From: Sycobia sp. Sy_11
Taxonomy: Eukaryota; Arthropoda; Insecta; Hymenoptera; Epichrysomallidae
Direction of reading: 5' to 3'
DNA: 64,000 nt
Assembly (NCBI GenBank): GCA_018907035.1
Contig: JACCIC010000005.1
Location: 1,307,501 to 1,371,500 of the forward strand
In this document: positions 51,625 through 59,094 of the stretch, one piece after another
How the letters are laid out: each line of letters opens with the position of its first letter
Position numbering within the stretch: the first letter of the stretch is position 1
Position numbers and translations under genes: made by a program
Notes under the pieces: generated by a model
Databases searched by the model: none
Seen by the model: only the letters and a program-made list of their open reading frames with translations
Told to the model about the DNA's origin: nothing

Positions 51625-51807
51625 ATGGATATAGCCACTCTGAATAAAATTTCGGAAAGCGACTTCTTGCAGAGGAAGAAATGTACGGAATTGGAGAAAA
51701 ATCATCAGTACATGGTGACTGCTCTTAAGCAAGTATCCACAAAATATCATACGAAAGTAGTTGCGGAGATCGATGAAAACTTAGTATCGGGGTGGCAGTT
51801 GTTTTAA
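51625..51807 (+). CDS. small Polinton protein (60 aa)
   Basis: An intact small frame starts MDIATLNKISESDFLQRKKC, after an acceptor-like TTTTTTTTTAG. It contains LKQVSTKYHTKVVAEID. I recall similar short MDxxTLxxI...TKFGxKVVAEI proteins encoded next to polB in arthropod Polintons, but their role is unknown to me. It lies between polB and the oppositely oriented integrase. The recognition is from memory of the family and not from a search. Confidence 0.6.
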   Translation: MDIATLNKISESDFLQRKKCTELEKNHQYMVTALKQVSTKYHTKVVAEIDENLVSGWQLF

Positions 51808-52010
51808 ATTTAATACTTCTACTTCTTAAGTAATAATAATAAAACACATTGTTTTATTTCTTTTTATTATTTATTTGTCAAAAATAAAAAACATGTATAT
51901 CTTAATTATATAAATAAATATTATAATCATAATACAATGTCTTTCTTATTTACTTTGAAATTAGTGTCCTTACACCTATCCATGTATGTTACTTATATTA
52001 TATCTTGTAT

Positions 52011-52910
52011 TCAATTAATTTCTTTTTTATTTATCCAACTATTATACTCACTATTGAATCCTAACCATTTAACATATACGCGGTTACCACTCCGTTTTAG
52101 CACTTTTGCCAGATAAATTTCGGGATACTTAGTCTTTTGAATTTTAGTTTCATAAAAACCCCCAGATACAGGCTTATCGTAATAATCTTTAACGTGATAA
52201 GTTACTGGTTCAGTTTTTACAATTCTTGATATTGTAAAAATTTCAGTAGACCAATTAGGTGTATAGCCTTTTTCAAAAATATGTTTTATTTTACTTATTC
52301 GTACATTATCTCCGACATTGTATTTCGGTTTTTTCTTTGCTATCATCTCAATTGAAAAACGCTTCTTCACCTCCCTTTCGTTTTCTTGGCTTACATTTTC
52401 AAGCTCAATTCTTATTGTTTGATGTTTTCTTGAATTGTAAGCTTTCAGTAAATTTGGAAAGATACCTATCCATCTATAGTTTCCTTGTTTGCTGAATTGT
52501 ATCCACATTGCAGTTTTTAAGGTTCTATTAAATCGTTCACAAATACTTGCATGAAGATTACTGTGTGAAGAGTGTAGATTTATCTTATACTTTTTCATGA
52601 GCTTTTGGAAGTGTGAATTGTAAAATTCTTTTCCTTGATCAATTTGTAGATTTGATGGTACTTTTCCATGTTTCAATATCGTATTCATAGCGAGAGTAAC
52701 ATCGTTACCATTCTTTGACTTTACTGGTTTAGCCCAAGCATACTTCGAAAATAAATCTATAACAGTGAGTAAGTAACGAAACTCCTTATTGTCCTTACAG
52801 TAGGGTATAATTTCTACAAGATCTGCTTGGCAAGTTTCATCTATACCACGTATATCATATTTTCTTCGCTTATATCTGCGACGGGCAGGTTTGTGTAGCT
52901 CTTCAACCAC
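52011..52910 (-). CDS. int: Polinton retrovirus-like integrase with chromodomain-like tail
   Basis: The 299-residue frame is intact. It catalyses element integration. The rve core shows the acidic triad in context: QADLVEI (Asp30), LQIDQGKEF (Asp91) and ICERFNRTLK (Glu125). The following region has YNVGDNVRISK, the usual SH3-like motif. The C-terminus (residues about 268-298: AKVLKRSG, YVKWLGF, YNSW) looks like a chromodomain, which in this family may guide target choice. The N-terminal zinc-binding part seen in longer relatives is missing: the frame begins just before HKPARRRYKRR. It overlaps the upstream coiled-coil gene by 8 bases. It is one of the few undamaged Polinton genes here. Confidence 0.93.
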   Translation of the reverse strand: MVEELHKPARRRYKRRKYDIRGIDETCQADLVEIIPYCKDNKEFRYLLTVIDLFSKYAWAKPVKSKNGNDVTLAMNTILKHGKVPSNLQIDQGKEFYNSHFQKLMKKYKINLHSSHSNLHASICERFNRTLKTAMWIQFSKQGNYRWIGIFPNLLKAYNSRKHQTIRIELENVSQENEREVKKRFSIEMIAKKKPKYNVGDNVRISKIKHIFEKGYTPNWSTEIFTISRIVKTEPVTYHVKDYYDKPVSGGFYETKIQKTKYPEIYLAKVLKRSGNRVYVKWLGFNSEYNSWINKKEIN

Positions 52911-53433
52911 TTTTTATTTTATTTCCTGCTGACTTTGCCTTTACTGATCTTGTGGATGCATTTGTTTTCCTGTTAATATCTATTATAATACCATTCAAAT
53001 TCGAAACCGATTGTGTCATAGTATCTTTTAAACGAGTATGCGAGTCACTAAGATTTTTTAATTTCGATTCCAGTTCTGATTTATCCTCATTGGTTTTCAT
53101 AAGATTTTTATTCAAATTATTTATTTTTTTTTCCAATTTCAATTGATTTTGATAAAGATCTTTGAATTTCCCTTCAATTATCTTACCATTTTGTTCCTGT
53201 TGTTTCACGTTTTCTTTTATCATTTCATTAATTTTTGAAAATACAGTATTTAGTTCCTTCTCCAAGATTGAATATATCGTTTTTAAACAAACTGCATCAA
53301 TACTTTGAATAGCTTCACCAGAATTACAAAGTCGTTTATTTTCTATATCAAAATTGCCATCTGTTGTGAAATTGTATCCAACGCTTGGAGGACCTCGACT
53401 CCCCTTCGATACTCTCAAATTTCTTCGAAACAA
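52903..53433 (-). CDS. Polinton coiled-coil protein
   Basis: An intact 176-residue frame upstream of, and overlapping, integrase. Residues about 55-150 are strongly heptad-like (LEKELNTVFSKINEMIKEN.. and LEKKINNLNKNLMKTNED), predicting a long coiled coil. The tail is basic and Ser/Ala/Lys-rich. The N-terminal part has VGYNFTTDGNFDIENKRLCN, a motif I associate with Polinton coiled-coil genes. Its function is unknown; a structural or scaffold role is an inference from the fold and the operon-like packing with integrase. Confidence 0.7.
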   Translation of the reverse strand: MFRRNLRVSKGSRGPPSVGYNFTTDGNFDIENKRLCNSGEAIQSIDAVCLKTIYSILEKELNTVFSKINEMIKENVKQQEQNGKIIEGKFKDLYQNQLKLEKKINNLNKNLMKTNEDKSELESKLKNLSDSHTRLKDTMTQSVSNLNGIIIDINRKTNASTRSVKAKSAGNKIKSG

Positions 53434-53478
53434 GTCGAGACTTATGATGATACTGATTGAAGAATAGACGAATGTGTA

Positions 53479-54171
53479 TTAATATATATATCCTATTTCA
53501 CGCAGTTCTTCAATAATTGAATGGACTTTATTGATATGATTGTTAGTTCCAGCTGATTGTTCGGCAATTGGTAATCTTAGTCTCTCAACAAGCTCATTCG
53601 GATCATCCCAGTACACTAACTCTATCGAAGAATCTTTCTTTGCTATTTTAGATTTAGGTAGGTGACCTCCCCCTCTTTTTTTTTGTATGACTGGTGCGAA
53701 ACATTGGTGCAATGATGTTGAAATATTTTCTACTCTTCGATGAGCGTATAGATTCATTTTTACTATGTTTTTTTCCAGTGAGCACTTGTTGCTTTTAGAA
53801 TACTGCGATAATTTTCACGATCTGCTGTACTTATTAATGTGGCGTCTGGTTCTTTTTTAATAAGTAGCATCATCGGAATCATAATCTTTCATGGAAGCTG
53901 AGCGAATATTATTATCTATCATAAAACTCAACTTTTTTCGGGATCTAGTTGGTTTTCTAATGCTCTGATCACTCGAAATGAGATTAGAAGACTGTACACT
54001 ATTTGATTCGACAAGCTTTTCAAGTGGTGTAATGACAGATTTCGATGTATCTCCTACAACTTTTTCGAGATTCTCTGTCTCCTGTTTCAATAGTGCAGAT
54101 TTTCTTTTAATAGCTTTACGAGCTTGCATCAACTCGATAAGAATACTCTTTTCTTTCTCAATGTCCGACAT
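53479..54171 (-). pseudogene. Polinton coiled-coil/YWDDPNELVERL protein, broken
   Basis: Two frames appear to be one gene. The N-terminal part (54,171-53,857, 104 codons) starts MSDIEKEKSILIELMQARKA and is helical with VITPLEKLVES. The C-terminal part (53,757-53,479, 92 codons) contains YWDDPNELVERLRLPIAEQS and ends HSIIEELREIGYI. That ending is a hallmark of a Polinton protein of unknown function common in arthropod genomes. Between them, a different frame still reads ENYRSILKATSAH (about 53,780-53,825), the family's linker motif. A deletion of the middle region and at least two frame changes disable it. It overlaps the end of the ATPase frame. Confidence 0.75.
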
Positions 54172-54918
54172 GGTGTCGTGTTGCTGTGTGATGATTGAAC
54201 TGAGTGATTAAGATTTTTTAAAATTCTTTTTATTGCAAAACAGTCAAAACCTTTTCTGTATCTACCAGCATCCATCGTTCTATCTTTATCAATAACAGCA
54301 AATCCATATTTATCATTTTTCGAGCATTCAGAACAAAAATTACGAAACTCATTGAAAGACAGATCAGTATTGACATGGTCATCATAAATATGTTTTAAAT
54401 TCACATCATCTTGTCGATAAATTACTAACATATTAATATTATCTCTAATAAGATGTTTTGGTATATGAGCATATGACTGACATAGGTAGAAACAGTCTAC
54501 ATTTTTATGTCTCCCCATACAGAAAAATGCTCTGACGTTATCTTACTTCTCACAAGCTACATCATCAAAAATCATAAATGAATTGGGCAATGCTTCATCT
54601 GGTGATATTACAGATTCATGTTCACTAAACGGGAAATGTGAGATGCCTTCGGCTGGTTCTATGACTTTTTTAAGAATTAGTACTTTGGTTGATTTAACGA
54701 TTTTGAATCAACATACACATTCTCGAATCTAAGACCATTGGGATGAGTGATTGAGTGATTAAAGCTAATAAGCTATCTGTTTTTCCGCAGTTTGATGAAT
54801 CGCAGAATACTGCTCGTATACTATCTGGTAGTAACTCTCCGTGTCGCTTCCTTCTTTTTTTCTTTCTAAAATCAAAGTTACCGACGGGTAGTTTCACGTT
54901 CTGCTCAGTGAAATCCAT
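54129..54918 (-). pseudogene. Polinton packaging ATPase (FtsK/A32-like), broken
   Basis: The N-terminal frame (54,918-54,694) reads MDFTEQNVKLPVGNFDFRKK and then the P-loop CDSSNCGKTD. A middle part in another frame contains the Walker B NSFMIFDDVAC (about 54,560-54,590). The C-terminal frame (54,518-54,129) reads MGRHKNVDCFYLCQSYAHIP, the conserved sensor region, and NINMLVIYRQDDVNLKHIY. The family packages DNA into capsids. At least two frame changes are needed, and sequence is missing between P-loop and Walker B. The first Gly of the P-loop consensus (GxxxxGKT) is Asp (codon 54,799-54,801), which alone should cripple ATP binding. Confidence 0.88.
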
Positions 54919-55017
54919 GTTGATATGACAAAGTCTAGTTTATCATTAACTGAAGTAAATATATAAATGTTGATTTTATATTTTCGATCATCAGTTATAA
55001 TTTGACTGCCAAAGATG

Positions 55018-55461
55018 AGTAAGCATAATACTCGGAAGCATTCAAAAAAGGAAGGACGTGGATTGCTACATAGAGTAATCAACAATTTACCTATCGAAAT
55101 GCATCTTCCTGGTTATCAATACTATGGCCCCGGTACTAAATTAAGGGATTAAAAAGGGGTGATCCGGGAATAAATGAACTGGATAAGGCATGGAAAGAAC
55201 ATGACATTGAGTACTTTGAGTACAAACAGTAGTACAACAGAGACATTGAGTAAAAACAGTAATCGTAAAGTGGCTGACATAAAGCTTGCTAATAAAGCTT
55301 GGCAAAGGATTAAAGCTAAAGATGCTAGTCTTGCGGAGAAAGCGTCAGCTCTAGCGGTTGCCAGTGCTATGAAATTAAAGGCAAAAACTGGAATGGGGCT
55401 GAAATTCAACAAATTGGTGACAGCAGCGAAAAAATCATTGAAATGCTCGTCAAGCTCTTAA
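55018..55461 (+). pseudogene. Polinton phospholipase-A2-like protein, broken
   Basis: From ATG at 55,018 the frame reads a basic start, then LPIEMHLPGYQYYGPGTKL, the calcium-loop region of the parvovirus-VP1-type PLA2-like family seen in Polintons. A TAA follows at about 55,150 at an A-run. The next frame gives GDPGINELDKAWKEHDIEYF with the His-Asp pair. A frame ending at 55,461 then gives ADIKLANKAWQRIKAKDASL, the usual following helix. In viruses such domains help particles cross membranes; the role in Polintons is inferred. Three frames are needed to read it, so it is dead. Confidence 0.8.
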
Positions 55462-55498
55462 GAATAGTGGTTGTAAGAAGAAAGTTCTCATTCCACGT

Positions 55499-56167
55499 GT
55501 GATATCCCTTCCGTCTAAAATTGGCAGAGTTCTTCCTTGCCTTATTCCACTGTTCGCAGGACTAAGTGCAACTGGCGCTTTAGCCGGAGGTGCTGCTGGA
55601 ATAGCTAAAACAGTAAATGATGCTAAGGTTGCGCAGAAAGATTATGAAGAAAGTAAGCGACATAATAAGACGATGGAAGCTATTGCTTTAGGTAAAGGTC
55701 TCTATCTGAAGCCATATAAACGTGGAGTTGGATTATTTCTAAAACCGCATGTCGGACACGGTCTACTTAAAGAAAAAAAAAACTTCAATTTAATTTTGCC
55801 AAAACGTCCACTAACAAACTATGATCTTATATTAAATTCTTATCTAAAATATGCACATATATTACAAATTCTACATTTTCGAGGTGTTTTCATGAGAAAT
55901 AGCCTTCCTCGTAATGGACCATGGTGTAACGAATCTGCTATTATTAATCTCGATGATTCGCAAAATAAAGATACCTATTGGATCAGTTATCGAAAGAGAG
56001 GATTTGACGTCACCTACTTTGATAGCTTTGGTGACCTCAAACCTCCCATAGATCTTATAAAATATTTCAATGTGAAAGAATTGAAATACAACTATACAAG
56101 ATATCAGAATTTTGACTCATTCATTTGCGGTCATCTTTGTCTTCGTTTCCTAACTGACAGTCTATAA
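55499..56167 (+). CDS. hydrophobic region plus adenain-like cysteine protease, active-site His lost
   Basis: One open frame of 222 codons; it also reads open upstream, continuing the PLA2-like gene after a frameshift. The first part is a Gly/Ala-rich hydrophobic segment (LIPLFAGLSATGALAGGAAG) followed by HNKTMEAIALGKGLYLKPYK. The second part is the capsid-maturation protease: LPKRPLTNYDL, RGVFMRNSLPRNGPWCNESA, VTYFDSFGDLKPP and the Cys motif FICGHLCLRF (catalytic Cys likely 56,126-56,128). The position normally holding His in THW is Tyr here (DTYWISY, codon 55,976-55,978), so the protease is probably inactive although the frame is intact. Confidence 0.85.
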   Translation: MISLPSKIGRVLPCLIPLFAGLSATGALAGGAAGIAKTVNDAKVAQKDYEESKRHNKTMEAIALGKGLYLKPYKRGVGLFLKPHVGHGLLKEKKNFNLILPKRPLTNYDLILNSYLKYAHILQILHFRGVFMRNSLPRNGPWCNESAIINLDDSQNKDTYWISYRKRGFDVTYFDSFGDLKPPIDLIKYFNVKELKYNYTRYQNFDSFICGHLCLRFLTDSL

Positions 56168-56212
56168 AAAGAATTTGTCAGATAAAATTTGATCATTTTT
56201 GCTGAATCAGTC

Positions 56213-56386
56213 ATGGAAGATAGTTTCACTTTGACTCTTTCAGGAAAATCATCATACGTTATATATCTACCACTTAGTGTTAACTGCATAGATAATATAC
56301 AAGTTCTAATTGTTGATCAGGACGGCAATCTAGTTAATTTTCGAGAAGAAGAAATCACTGTTAGACTTCATATCAAATCTATATAA
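56213..56386 (+). pseudogene. penton-like minor capsid protein, internally deleted
   Basis: A 57-codon frame begins MEDSFTLTLSGKSS, a typical N-terminus of the Polinton minor capsid (penton, single jelly-roll) gene. It passes directly into YLPLSVNCIDNIQVLIVDQD and NLVNFREEEITVRLHI, its typical C-terminus. The family protein is several hundred residues long, so the centre is gone while the reading frame is kept. The stop overlaps the next start as TAATG. Confidence 0.75.
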
Positions 56387-56541
56387 TGGGGATTGTTTAT
56401 AATTCTAGCACATATATAAGTACTCCATCATGGCAATCGACAATCAGTGGATTGAAGAGTTTGAAACCGTTAACACTGAAGAACATTCAGTTCCTACAAG
56501 GTCTTCGTCTAAAAATTCGTGGAAAAAAATTAGCTGTATAA
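56386..56541 (+). CDS. 51-aa Polinton ORF between penton and capsid
   Basis: Starts at the ATG of a TAATG overlap with the penton remnant and ends 21 bases before the capsid ATG. It contains LKPLTLKNIQFLQGLRLKI, which resembles a short LTxxNxxFLxSLGFK protein that I recall preceding capsid genes in arthropod Polintons. The role is unknown. Its intactness and tight spacing argue that it is real. Confidence 0.6.
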   Translation: MGIVYNSSTYISTPSWQSTISGLKSLKPLTLKNIQFLQGLRLKIRGKKLAV

Positions 56542-56562
56542 TTTTCTGCTGCTTTCTGAAAA

Positions 56563-57804
56563 ATGGACGAAATACTAAAAATTCAATCAGGTGTAGCATT
56601 CGATGAGTCAATTTCTCATTATGAAATTCACGCACATCAACCATACACATGCCTAAGCTTTGATCATAATGATGAAATTCGTATTTCCATCCAACACCAT
56701 GATCTGTGTCATCTACCATCACGTAGTTCTATCCATATCTATGGAAAATTACTAAACACTGCTGAAAATGCACCAGCTAAATCTACATTCAACAACAAGG
56801 GTATTTATTATGTTTTTGATGAAATTCGCTACGAAATTAATGGCGTTGAGATAGATAAAAGTAAAAATGTTGGATTGAGTAGTGTCATGAAAGGATGGGC
56901 TTCATTCAATACCAACGAGACGCTCATGCTTGAAAATGCAGGCTGGATTGGCAATGAAGAAAGAACGAGAACATTGATAGATATGCATGAAAACTTTGAC
57001 GTTTCTATTCCGCTACGTATGATTTTGGGCATCGCAGAAGATTACAGAAAAATTGTAATTAATAGGAAACATGAACTCATTCTGGTAAGATCAAGATCTG
57101 ACCTGAATACCATAATCCAGGAAGGTTGTATAGTTGGTAATAATACTACATATGAAGCATATAACATAAAAATAACAAAGATAGAATGGTTAATGCCTCA
57201 TGTCATTGCTTCTGATAAACAAAAAATCCAACTTTTAAATGTCATTGGCAAAGATAATCCCATCCCAATGTGTTATCGTTCATAGGAACTATTTGAATAT
57301 CCTGTTCTGCCAAACGCCAATAAGCATGTTTGGACAGTGAAAACTTCGAATCAATTGGAGAAACCACGTTATGTGATTTTCGGCTTACAGACAAAGAAAA
57401 AATATGAAGCATCTGCAAACGCAAGTCGTTTTGATCATTGCAATATTCCTAACGTGAGACTTTTTTTGAATTATCAATATTATCCATACAATAATTTAAA
57501 CCTTGACATATCTAATAATCAATATGTAATACTGTATGATATGTGTGCAAATTTCCAAAAAACATACTATACAAGGGATCCTCAACCACTGCTTTCAAAG
57601 AAACAGTTTCTCGATAATAAACCTCTCATAGTGATTGATTGCTCACGACAAAATGAATCTCTAAAGAGCGCTCCTGTAGATGTACGTTTAGAATTTGAGG
57701 CTAAAGAGAACTTTCCAGCCAATACTACAACTTATTGCTTGATCTTGCACGATCACATAGTTCAGTATAATCCAATCAGTGGAGATGTAAGAAAGATTAT
57801 TTAA
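56563..57804 (+). pseudogene. mcp: Polinton major capsid protein (double jelly-roll), one stop
   Basis: The frame starts MDEILKIQSGVAFDESISHY, a hallmark of arthropod Polinton major capsid proteins, and runs 413 codons in one phase to 57,804. A single in-frame TAG (57,283-57,285) sits before ELFEYPVLPNANKHVW. The residue there in relatives is typically aromatic, so one substitution probably made the stop. Other visible blocks: IHIYGKLLNT, DEIRYEINGVEIDKSKNVGL, YVILYDMCANFQ. The second half keeps its phase and composition, so the lesion is recent compared with the damage elsewhere in the element. No frameshift is visible. Confidence 0.93.
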
Positions 57805-57936
57805 ATATTGCTTAATTCAAAGAAGAAGAAAAATGAAAAAAAAATAAAGTAGTTGACTTTGCTATAGGCATCACGGCACATAAAGGTATTCTACTACACC
57901 TAAAGTCTACTCACCTGTCAAGTGTGACATCCCCCC

Positions 57937-58077
57937 CTCTAGTAGAGAAACCAAAGTATACTTGCGTATAAAGTGTGCTATATCCCCCGTGACCTAGTTG
58001 GGGGCATAGCACACTTTTTAAGGTGGGGAGGTGTGCCAGAATGCCTATGTGCTAAAATGCCTATAGCCTATCTACTT
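57937..58077. repeat. Polinton right terminal inverted repeat
   Basis: The reverse complement of the left terminus; the outer end reads CTATCTACTT. Just inside, at 57,862-57,900, a diverged copy of the terminal word (TATAGGCATCACGGCACATA) suggests a subterminal repeat. Confidence 0.93.
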
Positions 58078-58109
58078 GCGAAGTTATTCGTTCGAGATGG
58101 GCGGTATGT

Positions 58110-58476
58110 TTTCGCCACTTACATTATAGTAGTAAGTTTCAAGTCTTATATGCCTGGAAACTGGCATTCAGTTTTGCCTTATTGAGGCAGACAATGAAAT
58201 GTCAATATAAGTTCTAATACTATGGATAAGGGCTGCACTTTAATGACTTAGTTTTCTACCTGCAATCAAGTTTGAACACTGAAAACTATAAGTAAGGCAT
58301 GCTCCCGAGCTGGGGATGATCAGAATGCTTCTAGACTACTGTTAAATACACTTATTCTACTTGCTTGTCAGCATGTCGAACTTTAGACTTGTTGAAATCG
58401 TTTTAGCTTACCAATATTGCTCTTGGAAGCTCTAGAAGTCCTACTTAACTTATACATTTCCAAACAACGAAATGGC
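58110..58476 (+). repeat. right copy of the direct repeat flanking the Polinton
   Basis: In the same orientation as 34,880-35,262. It starts about 30 bp outside the right TIR, whereas the left copy ends about 400 bp outside the left TIR. It contains no gene. Confidence 0.85.
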
Positions 58477-59094
58477 ACAACCAATAATCTGCGGCAGCCC
58501 CTGCTGTCGCAGTTCATAAACAGGCCCAACAATTTTATTCTTTGTGCTTTCTAAGTGCTGATTGCAAGCGCATCAATATCGTCCTTCAATTAGAAGCTAT
58601 AATCAGAATGAGTTACAGCGCGTAAAAACCTGGCCGCTGAATAATTTGCGTTCTGCTAGCATTCTTTTATCATATGCATGCTGCAGTTGCGTACTTAAGT
58701 TTTCGTTTTTACGAACGATCATTCATACTAGAACTTTAAGCCTTGATCTTCTTAAGCTTATTTGATAGTATTGTGGATTTCTCTTCGGATTCTTAATACC
58801 ATATGTTGTTAAAATAAAATTTGAAATTATTTTATAATTTTTCATGGAAATAATCTGAATAATTTCTCAATAATAAATGATTTGAGATAAAGATATTGCA
58901 GATTTTCGGAGTATAGTAAAAATTACGTTAGTTATTATGTTTATATGCAATGTATATTAATAATTATTAATATAGAAATGGACATTCGTATATTATTAAT
59001 AAAAAATATATCTCAATAGAAATTTAAAGTACATATTTTAATTTTACATATAATACAAAAAATTTTTTGCTAATATTTTTAATTTTGGCTAATA
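58477..59094. other. intergenic stretch / 3' UTR side
   Basis: No gene is seen. The right end, just below 59,095, is probably the 3' UTR of the minus-strand SapA-array gene; AATAAA-like words read on that strand there. Confidence 0.5.

Larger units (their letters stand above)
35669..58077 (+). mobile_element. Maverick/Polinton DNA transposon (degraded, with nested insertions)
   Basis: The element is bounded by inverted repeats of about 140 bp (35,669-35,812 and 57,937-58,077). In between it carries the standard Polinton set: polB, integrase, coiled-coil proteins, packaging ATPase, PLA2-like/hydrophobic protein, cysteine protease, penton-like remnant and major capsid protein. PolB and the capsid-side genes read rightwards; the integrase-ATPase block reads leftwards. 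Subtracting the gypsy element (36,985-43,558) and the polB insertion (44,073-49,484) leaves about 10.4 kb, shorter than the usual 15-20 kb, which agrees with the deletions seen in polB and the penton gene. No matching 6-bp target duplication is visible at the termini. Frameshifts and stops in most genes mean this copy cannot move by itself. Confidence 0.93.
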
